Source: Oscillospiraceae bacterium (GTDB lineage: Bacteria; Bacillota; Clostridia; Oscillospirales; Oscillospiraceae). From it: 64,000 nucleotides of DNA. The first letter of the stretch is position 1; the number at the start of each line of letters is the position of its first letter. The stretch is taken from the NCBI GenBank assembly GCA_015067565.1, contig SVMF01000008.1, positions 35,445 through 99,444 of the forward strand, given 5' to 3'. The notes under the pieces are model-generated. The model was not told the DNA's origin. It did not search any database and saw nothing but the letters and a program-made list of their open reading frames with translations. A program made the position numbers and the translations under genes. Of this stretch, positions 25,316-34,753 are shown in pieces.

Positions 25316-28300
25316 TTAGCCGCCGTTCATGTAAGCTGCGACAGAATCACCGTAGATGAGCATTGCGTTAAGCATCTCGATCTTGGCTGCATCGGAGGTT
25401 GTGCGGGTAGCCGCAACATAGCTCTCGATGCTCCATGTGGCAGTCTGAGAAACTGCAGTATTGCCATCGTACAGGGTGACAGTGATGAGTCTTCTCATCT
25501 GCTTTGCAGCAACATCGTCAAAGTCAGCAGAGACCATAACACCGTTGCGCATTTCAGCAGGCAATTCCTTGATGACGTTACCGGTCAATGCATCTCTGAC
25601 CACAAACTTCATATTTGCAACATTTGCACCCGGAATGATCGAGCTCAGCGTCAAGGTGACTCTGGACTTCAGAACAACGCTTGTGTTCAGGATCTTGCCG
25701 CTGCCAGAAGCAGAAGACTGGTTCTTTGCAGCTGCCATGGCCTGCGTACCGTAAGAGAGATGTTCATCGGTCAAGTCGTCGGTCACGATGTTATCGGTGT
25801 CGTAGTCCAGGTAGTTCTGTGCAACAGCACCGTACTTGAGCATATCGACATACATGGTTCTCTGCAGGGCCGGCAGCTCTTCTGTGTTCAATCTGTTGAT
25901 CAGATAGTCCTTAATGGAGGTGGTCTGCGTCGGGCCATAGTAGATGGTGCCGTCCGTATGCACACCGTAGAGCGTGACGGAGAACTTGTCACCCATTTCC
26001 TTGGCATTGATGCCGGTAAAGGGAGCTCTGTAGTTGAACGGATTCTGTGCGTTCGGGAACGGAACGAAGCTCTCGTCACGACCTGCGCCATAAACCGTCT
26101 TGATGGACTCGCCACCAGCAACGTTCTTCTCAACGACAAGGTAGAAGTCGGTGAACTTGCTGATCTGCGTCTTTGCAACGGTGAAGACGACACTCATGTC
26201 AGCTCCGACGGTTATAGCCATCTGAGGTTCGAGCGTCTTGTCATAGATCTCGACCGGAGCAACATACTCGGGCTGACCGCAGATACATGCTCCATCCACG
26301 AAGTTGTGAGCTTCAGCCACGGAGTAAGAGCACTTCGTGCAGTATACGGTATGGTCGTCAATCTCGTTGGTATAAGCGATATTATGGCCGGTAGCTTCAA
26401 TCACTACATAAGAATCCGGAACAGACCACTGGCAGTTTGCATCCATAAACAGCACATCGCAGATGGTGCAGACATAGTGAGCCTGGTAGCCGTTTTCCGT
26501 ACAGGTGGCATTCAGCTTTGCACGATGCTCCGCATCATGGCCGTAAGCAGCGATTGCCTCCTCATAGCTGTCACCGCAGTTTGCGCAGGTAAAGGTCTTG
26601 ACACCGTCTTCCGTGCAGGAAGCCTCAGTGGTAACCTTGCCGGTGTAGCGGTGAGACAGCTTCGGCAGTTCAAAGAAGCCTTCAGGAACTGCATAGGCAG
26701 CCTCAGCATCTAAGAACTGTGCGTGGCAGTACACGCACTCGTAGTGAGCATCAGTACCCACAGAAGTGCAGGTTGCAGGAACCTTAGCACGATAGACCGT
26801 GCTGTGACCGCTCTTTGCAATCGTCTCAACGATCGTGTGGCCGCATTCGACACAAACAGAGGTCTTAGAGCCTTCGGTCACGCAGTTGCCTTCCACAATA
26901 GTGACATTGTAGTCGTGATCATTGACCGGGACGAACTCATCTCTGAAGGAATCACCACAATTATCGCAGGTATAGATCGTATAGCCAACCTCTTCACAAG
27001 TCGGATCAACAACCTCGAAGCTGTAGGAGTGGCCGAGTGCCGAGACATAGTCTTCCTTATAGCTGTATCCACAGCCGCTGCAGGCGAAGGTGGTGAAGCC
27101 CTCTGCCTCACAGGTCGGCTCGGTCAGAGTCGGAATAAAGTCATGGCCGTCAGCAGAAATCGCCTCAGTTCTCTTGTAATCACAATCATAGCAGCTGTAG
27201 GTGATAATGCCGGCGCTCTGGCAGGTAGCCGGAGTGGTGATCTCGCCCTCATCCCAGGTATGCTCCTCGATATCGAGTGCGTAGCCGCAGGAACAAGCAC
27301 TAAAGTGGCCTTCCTCGTTGCCGGTGGTCTCGAACTCATGCGGAGCATCCTCAAATGCTGCATAGAGCTCGACGTCCTTCGTAAAGGTAGCAGTCTCAAG
27401 ATCGACGAACTGTCCGTTTGCATTCTTCCAACCAACGAAGTCATAGTGCGACTCGTCGTTGTACTCGAGCATCGGCAATGCACCGACATAGGAGATCTTC
27501 TCATTGGAGTGGACGATGGAAGTACTCAGCAGGTGCTGATCCTCGCCGTAGAAGTAGACAAAGCTGATATCGTCCATCTTCGGTCCGACATAGATGTAAT
27601 CGTAAGTGACAGAGGCTTCCTCTCCCGTCGAAGAGATGACATCATTGATGACGAGATGGATGGAGGTAATCTTGTTATAACCCTGCAGGAACTGATTCGT
27701 CGGCATCGTGACAGTGATGTATTCACCGCTGGTCAGGTCAGCCTCAGTCAGGTTGTAAGTCAGGAAGTCCGTGCCGATCGGCTGGGTCTCTTCGTCAAGG
27801 ACGAACTTAACAGAGAAGCTGGGCTTTGCCTCGCCCTCGTCGTTGTGGGCGCACAGGCCAGTCATCTTGAAGCGGACCTGAACCATCTCGACATTGCTCG
27901 GGTTAAAGTTGAGCGGTCTGTTCAGCATGGTCGGGCCGTCTGCATTGATCTGCAGGTACGGGTTCTTGCCGGTAACGACCGTCTTCATCGTGCCGAGTTC
28001 GTTGTCGAAGACCGGCAGCTGGTTACGGTTTTCGTTCACACCCCAACCGCCGATGTCATAGTTGTAGAAACCATAGACATAGGTATCATAGCGGTCGCGG
28101 GCCGTGTTGTTGTTCTTGAAGTCGAAGGTCAGGTTTTCTCTGAGCGCAGACGGCTTGGTATCAGCAGGTCCGACATAGATGTAGTCGAAGATGATCTTCC
28201 CGAGGCCGGTGCCATCGTCACTAATACCATCCATCTGCGGACGGATTGCGGAGATAATGTTGCCCTTCATGCTGGTAAGAGATGCGCTCACGGTGATATA

Positions 28301-31300
28301 TTCATCTCTCGCAAAGATCGTGCTGTCCACACCGCTCAGGTTAACGCCTTGCGTACCGGTGTTGATCTCGTTGGTCATGAAGTAAGCCTTCAGTTGCGGT
28401 GTACCGCTTGCAACCAGATGCTCCGTCTTAAAGCGAATCTCAACGACATCACCTGCAACGACCGGGTACTCCAGTGGCAGCTGATCCAGACCGCCACCTA
28501 CGGTAGTTGTCTGAGCAAATGCGTAAGTTCCGGAGATGTTTCCGATGGACATGGTGCCCTCGTTCTCATAGCCAAAGACGGGCTTGTTGTTGCGCGAAGA
28601 GTTGTATGCCCAGGGGATGACATCGAAGTTATTGCCTTCGTAAACATTATTATTGTATCTTCTTGCTGCATCATCCGTATTGGTGAAGTCGAAATACAGA
28701 TAATTCGAACTTGCACTCGGAGCGGAATCAGCCTGGCCGAGGTAGATGTAGTCAATCTCGATGGTGCCGTCAAGCTGCAGCGATGAAGAGGTAAACCACG
28801 GATCAAAGAGGATACGGTTTACAACATAGCCAACCGGGTACTTTGCGCAGACAACAGGGATCTGCACAACCTGCCAATCCTTGGATGTGACAGACAGTTC
28901 GTTTACTCCGTTGCCGGAGGTCGAAGCGTAAGCCGTCGAGCCATTCTGGAAGCGGAAGTCGGGCGTAACAGAGGAAACACCTTCGGGGTTGGAGGTGATG
29001 TTCATACGAACACGAACCTCAAGGATATCGCCCTCAGCAATGGTGTGTTGGATGGAACAAGGATCGGTAGCAGGGACATAGAAGTACGGGTTATCAACGC
29101 TTGAAGTCGTCGTACCGATCAGAGAGCCACTCGAGGAAGTGCCGAAGCTGACGGGAGTGCTGGTGTTTGCCAGTTCCCACTTCCATGTAGTCTCAGCGCT
29201 GCCCGGTCTGAAGTGCAGCAGCGTGAAGCTTCTTTCGTTGTAACCGCAGACGGTGCAAGCACCGGCCTCAATGGTACAAGCGGCAGTCTCTGCGACCTTC
29301 TCACAGGCAGAGCATATCTTCTTGTGTGTTCCGTCGAGGTTGCTGACATAGATGTAAGTACAACCCGCAGGCAGAACCTCGGTATAGGTATTGGTACAAC
29401 CTGCACCGGAGAATGCGTCCTTGATCAGGTCGCCGGTCTTCAGGTCATAGTGTGCTGCGCAGACATAGGTGACGCTGCCATCGGTGGTGCAGGTAGCATT
29501 GACACGCTCCTTGACCTCGAAATAGCAGTTGTATTCCTGGCCAACGTTGCAGTTGTAGCAGAATGCAAAGTGCTTCTTTTCGCCGGTCTCCCAAGTCTCA
29601 ACACACTTGTGGATCTCACCGCAAGCGGAAACATAGCTGTGACCGCAAACAGAGCAGGTGTATGTGGTCATGCCGGTTGCCTGGTCGAGGACCGCAGCAT
29701 ACTTATGCGTTCCCTTCGCGGTTTCCTCAGTACGGGTTGCCGAGCACTTGCTGCAGGTGTAGGTGATCACACCGGGCTCCTTACAGGTGCCGTCCTTGGT
29801 GATCACGCCCTCGTCATAGGTATGGTCAGTTGCCGCAATGGACTCGGTGTACTTATCGCCGCAGGAGCAGGTATAGGTTCTCACACCGGCAGTTGTACAG
29901 GTTGCAGCCGTGGTAACAGAAGAAGTGTAGGAGTGGGTATGTTTCGGGAAGATGGTGCTGCAGAATGCATAGTCTTCGCCGTTTGTATTGTAAGCCTGAA
30001 GCATACAAGCGCCGGTATCTGCACTGACAGTTCCGGTATAGGTCATGTCGAAGGATGCACTGCCGTAATCGGCAAGCATACCGTTGGAGTAAGAAATCGT
30101 CAGCGTGGTCTTGTCGGAGCTGGTGGAGAAGGAAGCGCTGCCCCATCCACTCTTATTGGTGATGCTGCCGATCTTAACGCCGTTCTTCATGGTGAAAACA
30201 AGCTTTGTCACAGCGGTACCCAGCTCATCCTGCGCATGAACCTTGAAGTTCATGGTGGTGCTGTCCTTGACGTAAGCACTTGCCATGGTGTTCTTGGCTC
30301 CACGGAAGAAGGCAATGCCGAGAATCTTACCACCCGAGGTCTTGTTCACAGCATTTCTTGTGCTGATGATATCAGTGTACTGTGCATAGATATCCGTATT
30401 CTTGGGATTGGCATATCCCGACGTGGTGTCAAACGTCTGAATCGCAACGACATTGTCCAAGCCAGCCTTTGCGCATTGCTCAGACAGGGTGCCGGGCCAG
30501 GTGTTGGCAGCGCCGTATTCCTGCGTGTAGGACATGATGGCAACAAAGTCGCAAACATCTTTTAAGACAGCAGGATCCTGGCAGTAGGAGGCCTGAGCGA
30601 AGGGATCGTTGACAGACTCCGGCATGATGGCACAGGAGATGAGCTTGTCGCTCGACAGATCCTTAGTGATCTCGGTGATGAAGCTCTTGAGGTTATCTTT
30701 GCGCATCTGGGCAACCTTCTTTGCACCGTTGAGTGCATCAGTAGAGCCGTTACCTGCCAGTGCACCGCCGAAGGTAACACCGGAGGGAGTGGTTCCGCCG
30801 GAAGCGGTGTAGATGTAGTAGCCGTCACCATTCTTTTCAAGCTGGTAGGATGCACCGTACTCAACATTTGCACTGCGAGCCATGGCCATCGTTGCTGCGT
30901 TGTACTCAGCCTGCGTGATGCCGTAGTTGCTCACCAGCAGATTTCTTGCTGTTCCGCCCCAATCGTAGAAGATGTTGGCATAGCGGATGTAGTCAAAGTG
31001 GACACCGGCAATGTCGTAAGCGTTGAGCTCCTTGACCAGAGCTCTCATATAAGCACGGTAACCACTGTCGCGCATATCGACATACTGCGTAACCCCAGAG
31101 CCAATGCCGTGACGGAAGTGGTAAGCAATTGCGTTAGCATCGCTTGCGATATAGTTGCTGTCCTGTGCGGCAGCCATCCATGCATGGACGCGGATGCCGT
31201 ACTTCTTGGCAGCGGTGCAGGTTTCCTGCAAAATGTCCTTCGTGCTGGACATCAGCTTGACGCCGGAAACCTTCGACTGCCAGGCAACAGAACCGAGCGT

Positions 31301-31522
31301 ACCCTTGCAGAGCAGGAACACATCGGTAATGCCGAGCTCGGAGTACTCCTTCATGAGCTCCTCGGCACCTCTCGTGCTGACAGTGTCATTAAATACCCAG
31401 TCAGCGATTATCATTTCATCGGGGTTGATGGTTACAGCGGATGCTGTGGTCACAAATGCTCCTGCGATACACGAACAGAGCACAGCAAGGACCAGAAGCA
31501 TCGAGAATAATTTCTTAAGCAT
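25316..31522 (-). CDS. Giant secreted multidomain surface protein (2068 aa), GHL-type hydrolase domain
   Basis: Signal peptide 1-29. Residues about 30-415 look like a GHL10-type glycoside-hydrolase barrel (GVHFDYIRY motif). A cohesin-like beta domain follows (about 420-525), then Cys-X2-Cys repeats (about 530-760). Next come three tandem beta-sandwich modules of about 180 residues, each ending in a DYIYxG motif (about 766-930, 941-1119, 1129-1313), an InlB-type repeat (about 1321-1396), more Cys-X2-Cys repeats of the form ATCTxxGxxTYTCxxCG (about 1396-1753), and a 310-residue C-terminal domain shared with the protein at 36645. No LPXTG, SLH or dockerin seen. Likely role: binding or cutting an extracellular glycan. 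AGGAGG precedes the ATG. Confidence 0.85.
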   Translation of the reverse strand: MLKKLFSMLLVLAVLCSCIAGAFVTTASAVTINPDEMIIADWVFNDTVSTRGAEELMKEYSELGITDVFLLCKGTLGSVAWQSKVSGVKLMSSTKDILQETCTAAKKYGIRVHAWMAAAQDSNYIASDANAIAYHFRHGIGSGVTQYVDMRDSGYRAYMRALVKELNAYDIAGVHFDYIRYANIFYDWGGTARNLLVSNYGITQAEYNAATMAMARSANVEYGASYQLEKNGDGYYIYTASGGTTPSGVTFGGALAGNGSTDALNGAKKVAQMRKDNLKSFITEITKDLSSDKLISCAIMPESVNDPFAQASYCQDPAVLKDVCDFVAIMSYTQEYGAANTWPGTLSEQCAKAGLDNVVAIQTFDTTSGYANPKNTDIYAQYTDIISTRNAVNKTSGGKILGIAFFRGAKNTMASAYVKDSTTMNFKVHAQDELGTAVTKLVFTMKNGVKIGSITNKSGWGSASFSTSSDKTTLTISYSNGMLADYGSASFDMTYTGTVSADTGACMLQAYNTNGEDYAFCSTIFPKHTHSYTSSVTTAATCTTAGVRTYTCSCGDKYTESIAATDHTYDEGVITKDGTCKEPGVITYTCSKCSATRTEETAKGTHKYAAVLDQATGMTTYTCSVCGHSYVSACGEIHKCVETWETGEKKHFAFCYNCNVGQEYNCYFEVKERVNATCTTDGSVTYVCAAHYDLKTGDLIKDAFSGAGCTNTYTEVLPAGCTYIYVSNLDGTHKKICSACEKVAETAACTIEAGACTVCGYNERSFTLLHFRPGSAETTWKWELANTSTPVSFGTSSSGSLIGTTTSSVDNPYFYVPATDPCSIQHTIAEGDILEVRVRMNITSNPEGVSSVTPDFRFQNGSTAYASTSGNGVNELSVTSKDWQVVQIPVVCAKYPVGYVVNRILFDPWFTSSSLQLDGTIEIDYIYLGQADSAPSASSNYLYFDFTNTDDAARRYNNNVYEGNNFDVIPWAYNSSRNNKPVFGYENEGTMSIGNISGTYAFAQTTTVGGGLDQLPLEYPVVAGDVVEIRFKTEHLVASGTPQLKAYFMTNEINTGTQGVNLSGVDSTIFARDEYITVSASLTSMKGNIISAIRPQMDGISDDGTGLGKIIFDYIYVGPADTKPSALRENLTFDFKNNNTARDRYDTYVYGFYNYDIGGWGVNENRNQLPVFDNELGTMKTVVTGKNPYLQINADGPTMLNRPLNFNPSNVEMVQVRFKMTGLCAHNDEGEAKPSFSVKFVLDEETQPIGTDFLTYNLTEADLTSGEYITVTMPTNQFLQGYNKITSIHLVINDVISSTGEEASVTYDYIYVGPKMDDISFVYFYGEDQHLLSTSIVHSNEKISYVGALPMLEYNDESHYDFVGWKNANGQFVDLETATFTKDVELYAAFEDAPHEFETTGNEEGHFSACSCGYALDIEEHTWDEGEITTPATCQSAGIITYSCYDCDYKRTEAISADGHDFIPTLTEPTCEAEGFTTFACSGCGYSYKEDYVSALGHSYSFEVVDPTCEEVGYTIYTCDNCGDSFRDEFVPVNDHDYNVTIVEGNCVTEGSKTSVCVECGHTIVETIAKSGHSTVYRAKVPATCTSVGTDAHYECVYCHAQFLDAEAAYAVPEGFFELPKLSHRYTGKVTTEASCTEDGVKTFTCANCGDSYEEAIAAYGHDAEHRAKLNATCTENGYQAHYVCTICDVLFMDANCQWSVPDSYVVIEATGHNIAYTNEIDDHTVYCTKCSYSVAEAHNFVDGACICGQPEYVAPVEIYDKTLEPQMAITVGADMSVVFTVAKTQISKFTDFYLVVEKNVAGGESIKTVYGAGRDESFVPFPNAQNPFNYRAPFTGINAKEMGDKFSVTLYGVHTDGTIYYGPTQTTSIKDYLINRLNTEELPALQRTMYVDMLKYGAVAQNYLDYDTDNIVTDDLTDEHLSYGTQAMAAAKNQSSASGSGKILNTSVVLKSRVTLTLSSIIPGANVANMKFVVRDALTGNVIKELPAEMRNGVMVSADFDDVAAKQMRRLITVTLYDGNTAVSQTATWSIESYVAATRTTSDAAKIEMLNAMLIYGDSVAAYMNGG

Positions 31523-31562
31523 TATAAACTTCCTCCTTTAGTTGATGTGTCGGTTTCGTATA

Positions 31563-33299
31563 TCAGAACGGGAGCGTTGCATAGCGATCATAGATGCTGA
31601 TGTTGGTGTTGGTTTTGTAACCAAGATAGTTGTAGGCACTGACGAGGTCAGCCGTCTTCCATGACGTTCCGCAAAGGACTTCAGACCAAACATGGCCGGT
31701 GGTTGTGCCGGAGGTGAAGCGGCAATAGCCGTGGACATAACGGCCGGGAACGCCGAGAGAACGAGCGCAGGCGTTCATCAGGTGGGCCATGTCGCAGCAG
31801 TTACCGAGCTTTGCTTTCCAGCAGCCCAGAGCGCCCTTCTGTGTGTCGTAGTACCAGTCGTAGGTGGTCTTGTCGTTGAGGTACTCGAACAGGTTGTACA
31901 TTGCCTGATAGGTGGTAGACGGATTACTGTATTTACCGCCGGAGTACTTCATGCCGGTCTTGGCAACGGAGATGATGGTGGAGTTGGTGCTCTGGCAATT
32001 AGAGGTCGCCTTCAAGTACTGTGCGTATGCAGAGTAGTTGACACCGAAGGTTGCATCGCCGCCGGAGCTCGAACCGGTGCCGGTACCGAAAGCATCATCC
32101 TCGCTCAAGCCCCAAGGCCAGGACTTGATCGTGTCAGGCAGCTTGCCGTTCTTGTAGTAGTAGCTCATGATTCTTGCAAAGAGGTAGACACACTCTTCGT
32201 ACTGCACCGTACCGAGGGTGGAATGCGTGCAGTAGTTCGGTGCTGCACCGTTGCTGTTCATGAAGTTGACCAAACGGGTCGCCATATCGATGTACTCTGC
32301 CTTTTTGATGGTGCCCGCGCCGGCATCGCCGTTGGGGCCGGGAGCCTCATCGATGGTGCCTGCGGAGTAGATGGTGGTCAGCTTGCCGTTGTTGACATCG
32401 AGCGTGGCCTTGGCCATCATGTACAGCACCTGTGCCGGATAGAACACATCGCCGGTATTCAGGGTGGAGTAATTGGGCAGTGCGCCGTTCTCCTTGATCC
32501 ATGCCTCAATCTGATAACCCTCGAGTGCAATGACGGAAAGGGTGATCTTGGTGGTAGAAACAACCGTCGTAGCGCCGCTGGGCTTTGCGGTTGTGGGAGG
32601 CTTTGTGGTGGGAGGTGCGGTGGTCGTCGGGGGTACGGTCGTGGTCGGCGCAGCCGTGGTCACAACAGTGCCTTCCTCGTTCTTAACGCCGGAGGCGTGA
32701 GCCGGAACGAAGGTGACGCTTTCGGGCAGGCTGCCGGTGGAGTTGTAAGCTGCCAGAGCCTCCGCAAAAATATGTACCAGGGAATAGATGGAGATACGGC
32801 CGTCGTAAGTGTTCGTGCCATCAGAGGGACGGTTGAAGCTCGACGGGAGGGCTGCGATGGCATTGCCGTACTTCTGAGCACGCTCTGCCAGATCCAGGTA
32901 CTGACCCTTGTTCAGGGTGTTGCCCTTGCCGCAGTTGATCTCATTGGCGTTGAAGGTAACATCGATGTAGTCGATGGCAGTGGAAGCGGCCTGGCCGTCC
33001 TTGAGTGCCATCAAAGCGTTGGCAGCCATGAGGGTGTATTCCTCGGTGCCGATGGTTCCCTCCGCGAAGCCGAGCTTCGTGGGGAAGGAATAGGCGTAAT
33101 AGACGCCGTTGCTGTCCTTCGAGCCGGTAGCAAATGCGCTTTCAAGGCTGCTGAGAACCTTGGCCGAGCCAGCAGCCAGTTTGCTGATGGTCAGCGAGGA
33201 AGTGATATCTGCCGCACTGACCTGCAATGCGGCGGCAGGTAAGGACGCCAGGATGCACAGCACGAGCAGGAGCGACAAGAAGCGTTTGGTTTTTTTCAT
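31563..33299 (-). CDS. Exported transglutaminase-like protein with pseudomurein-binding-type repeats
   Basis: 578 residues, signal peptide 1-29. Four PMBR-like modules in two pairs (about 40-110, 130-197, 248-310, 330-392), separated by a Thr/Pro linker (213-245); the third reads IKENGALPNYSTL...VLYMMAKATLDVNNGK. The C-terminal domain (about 425-578) is a C71-like transglutaminase fold: GNCCDMAHLMNACARSLGVP (Cys501), TTGHVWSEV (His536), KTADLVS (Asp551), ending YATLPF. This is the architecture of methanogen and methanogen-phage pseudomurein endoisopeptidases (PeiW/PeiP). The role is either cleavage of an isopeptide in a foreign or own wall, or cross-linking. Starts after AAGGAGG; the next gene follows 40 bases on. 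Confidence 0.85.
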   Translation of the reverse strand: MKKTKRFLSLLLVLCILASLPAAALQVSAADITSSLTISKLAAGSAKVLSSLESAFATGSKDSNGVYYAYSFPTKLGFAEGTIGTEEYTLMAANALMALKDGQAASTAIDYIDVTFNANEINCGKGNTLNKGQYLDLAERAQKYGNAIAALPSSFNRPSDGTNTYDGRISIYSLVHIFAEALAAYNSTGSLPESVTFVPAHASGVKNEEGTVVTTAAPTTTVPPTTTAPPTTKPPTTAKPSGATTVVSTTKITLSVIALEGYQIEAWIKENGALPNYSTLNTGDVFYPAQVLYMMAKATLDVNNGKLTTIYSAGTIDEAPGPNGDAGAGTIKKAEYIDMATRLVNFMNSNGAAPNYCTHSTLGTVQYEECVYLFARIMSYYYKNGKLPDTIKSWPWGLSEDDAFGTGTGSSSGGDATFGVNYSAYAQYLKATSNCQSTNSTIISVAKTGMKYSGGKYSNPSTTYQAMYNLFEYLNDKTTYDWYYDTQKGALGCWKAKLGNCCDMAHLMNACARSLGVPGRYVHGYCRFTSGTTTGHVWSEVLCGTSWKTADLVSAYNYLGYKTNTNISIYDRYATLPF

Positions 33300-33401
33300 G
33301 CGTTAAATTCCTCCTTAAAATGATTTTGTCAAAGCGAAAAAAATCGTGAAGCATCGATCTCCTTTCTATATCCGAGGCGCAAGCGCCTAAAACTTACAAA
33401 A

Positions 33402-34241
33402 TCAGCCCAGATCCTCCGGCGGAATTTCCACCATAGGAGTGGTTGTTTCCGGAGGCAGCTCCTCAATCCAGTTCTGATAAGTATCCAAGTCCGTCGGCAC
33501 GGAAATACGGGCAGTACCATACTCCGAAAGCTCAAAGGTAAGAACAATCTCCTGATGGATCTGTTCTTCGATGAGCTCCACGTCGTTGACGAATGAGATC
33601 ATGAACTGCTTGATATAGCCATTGGCATCGAGCACAACGTTTAGGGATAGCAAATTGGCGCGAACCGAATCATCGACGATCACACCGAGCACCTCAATGA
33701 GCGCTGGGCTTTCATAAACTGCGAAAGGAACATCGAAGTTTAAGCTTCTCGATCCATCCTCCAGCGTCTCCAGTCGGGGATTGACGATGATCTCTGCATT
33801 GGCCTTCATCAGATACTCTGTAGCGGTGAAATCGGTGTTGTCGTTGCCGTTGGTGAAGTATTTGACCTCACTTCCTCTGATGTCGACATGATTGTAATAC
33901 AGCTCACCGTCGAAGTAGGTTCTGTGCGGATTGATGTTGCTCTCGAAGGCATCAATGTAAAAGCGATTACCCTCCACGATGCCATCGATCGGTGTGACCG
34001 ATGTGGTCAATTCAGCGGACGATTGCACCTCAGCAACCGAGGCGATCGAACCGACCATGCGGTAGCTTTCGGCCTCGCTGAGCTTATCGACGCCCTCGTT
34101 GAACAGGTCTGCAATCTGCTCCTGCGTTGCGTAATAGGGGTTTTCGGTCGGCGGTTTTGGCTTGTCATCGGAGTCGCAGGCACATAAGCCGACAGCACAA
34201 ACACCGGCCAGGAATGCCGAAACAAATCTTTTAAACTGCAT
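33402..34241 (-). CDS. Lipoprotein of unknown function
   Basis: 279 residues. Signal peptide with lipobox LCAC (acylated Cys22), then an acidic/proline linker and a beta-rich domain. The pattern (about 45-255) resembles LppX/LolA-like or DUF6612-type lipoproteins that average a property over residues such as SYRMVGSIASVAEVQ, but I cannot assign it firmly. C-terminus rich in Pro and Thr. First gene of the exported-protein operon; the interval to the next gene (33300-33401) contains only a short GC hairpin. Confidence 0.75.
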   Translation of the reverse strand: MQFKRFVSAFLAGVCAVGLCACDSDDKPKPPTENPYYATQEQIADLFNEGVDKLSEAESYRMVGSIASVAEVQSSAELTTSVTPIDGIVEGNRFYIDAFESNINPHRTYFDGELYYNHVDIRGSEVKYFTNGNDNTDFTATEYLMKANAEIIVNPRLETLEDGSRSLNFDVPFAVYESPALIEVLGVIVDDSVRANLLSLNVVLDANGYIKQFMISFVNDVELIEEQIHQEIVLTFELSEYGTARISVPTDLDTYQNWIEELPPETTTPMVEIPPEDLG

Positions 34242-34272
34242 AGGTCGATTCCTCTCTATAAATTATATATAA

Positions 34273-34301
34273 ATTATAGCAAAAACAGTTCAAAAAAGCA
34301 A
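34273..34301 (-). promoter_or_regulatory. Promoter of the exported-protein operon
   Basis: Minus strand TTGCTT (34296-34301), 17-base spacer, TATAAT (34273-34278) with an extended TGC. It would serve lipoprotein, transglutaminase and giant protein, since I see no terminator between them. Confidence 0.65.
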
Positions 34302-34401
34302 TAACAGATGCGCAAATGCCTCTCGTCATAACAGCAGAAACTAACGCGCACTTTTTGGTAAATATGCACAAAAAGTCACCTTGCTATTAAATATGACAAA
34401 G

Positions 34402-34435
34402 GCTCACAATCGGTGCGTTTTTACCGATTGTGAGC
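34402..34435. terminator. Terminator hairpin after the PqqD-like gene
   Basis: Thirteen-base perfect stem GCTCACAATCGGT / ACCGATTGTGAGC with an eight-base loop. T-runs are weak on both strands. Around it, 34302-34400 holds nothing else I recognise. Confidence 0.65.
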
Positions 34436-34483
34436 TCTTTAAAGCAAATTATCAAATTAAGCTGCCAAAATGCCGCTCTGTAT

Positions 34484-34753
34484 TCACTCCATCAAAACTC
34501 CGAATTGTAAAAGCCTTTGTAAAAATTCACAGACATCCGCACGCAGACACGATTCCTCAACTTCGTACTCCGTAAGAAGATCTGCGACGATCTGTTCTTC
34601 GTCTTTTCCTGCTCGCAGTAGTGAATAAATATCCCTTCCCAACTCATTGAGGCAAAGCAGCCTTTTTGGTGCAGAAATATCCTCCAAAGAGATCAGCAAA
34701 GTCTCCCCTGCCACCTCACGCATAATGTACTTCGGATTCAAGCGCATATTCAT
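34484..34753 (-). CDS. PqqD-like peptide-chaperone (RiPP recognition) protein
   Basis: 89 residues from ATG 34753, which overlaps the radical SAM stop (ATGA) with GGAGG upstream. The fold pattern fits PqqD: MRLNPKYIMREVAGETLLIS (strands), LNELGRDIYSLLRAGKDEEQIV (helix) and a winged-helix-like C-terminal part. PqqD proteins bind the leader peptide and deliver it to the radical SAM enzyme. Coupling to a SPASM enzyme and to the nearby Cys-rich peptide supports that role. Confidence 0.8.
   Translation of the reverse strand: MNMRLNPKYIMREVAGETLLISLEDISAPKRLLCLNELGRDIYSLLRAGKDEEQIVADLLTEYEVEESCLRADVCEFLQRLLQFGVLME

Noticed and set aside
26280..27300. Tandem DNA repeats suggesting a CRISPR-like array
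   Set aside because: They encode in-frame Cys-X2-Cys protein repeats with diverged DNA; no regular repeat-spacer pattern.
26723..30565. Long plus-strand frames opposite the 2068-residue gene
   Set aside because: Mirror frames of a biased coding strand; no start signals and no domain-like sequence.
33142..33354. 70-residue frame with a good GAAAGGAGATCG site just upstream of the transglutaminase gene
   Set aside because: Overlaps the real gene by over 150 bases in another frame and has no conserved-looking content; a short coupled leader is possible but unsupported.
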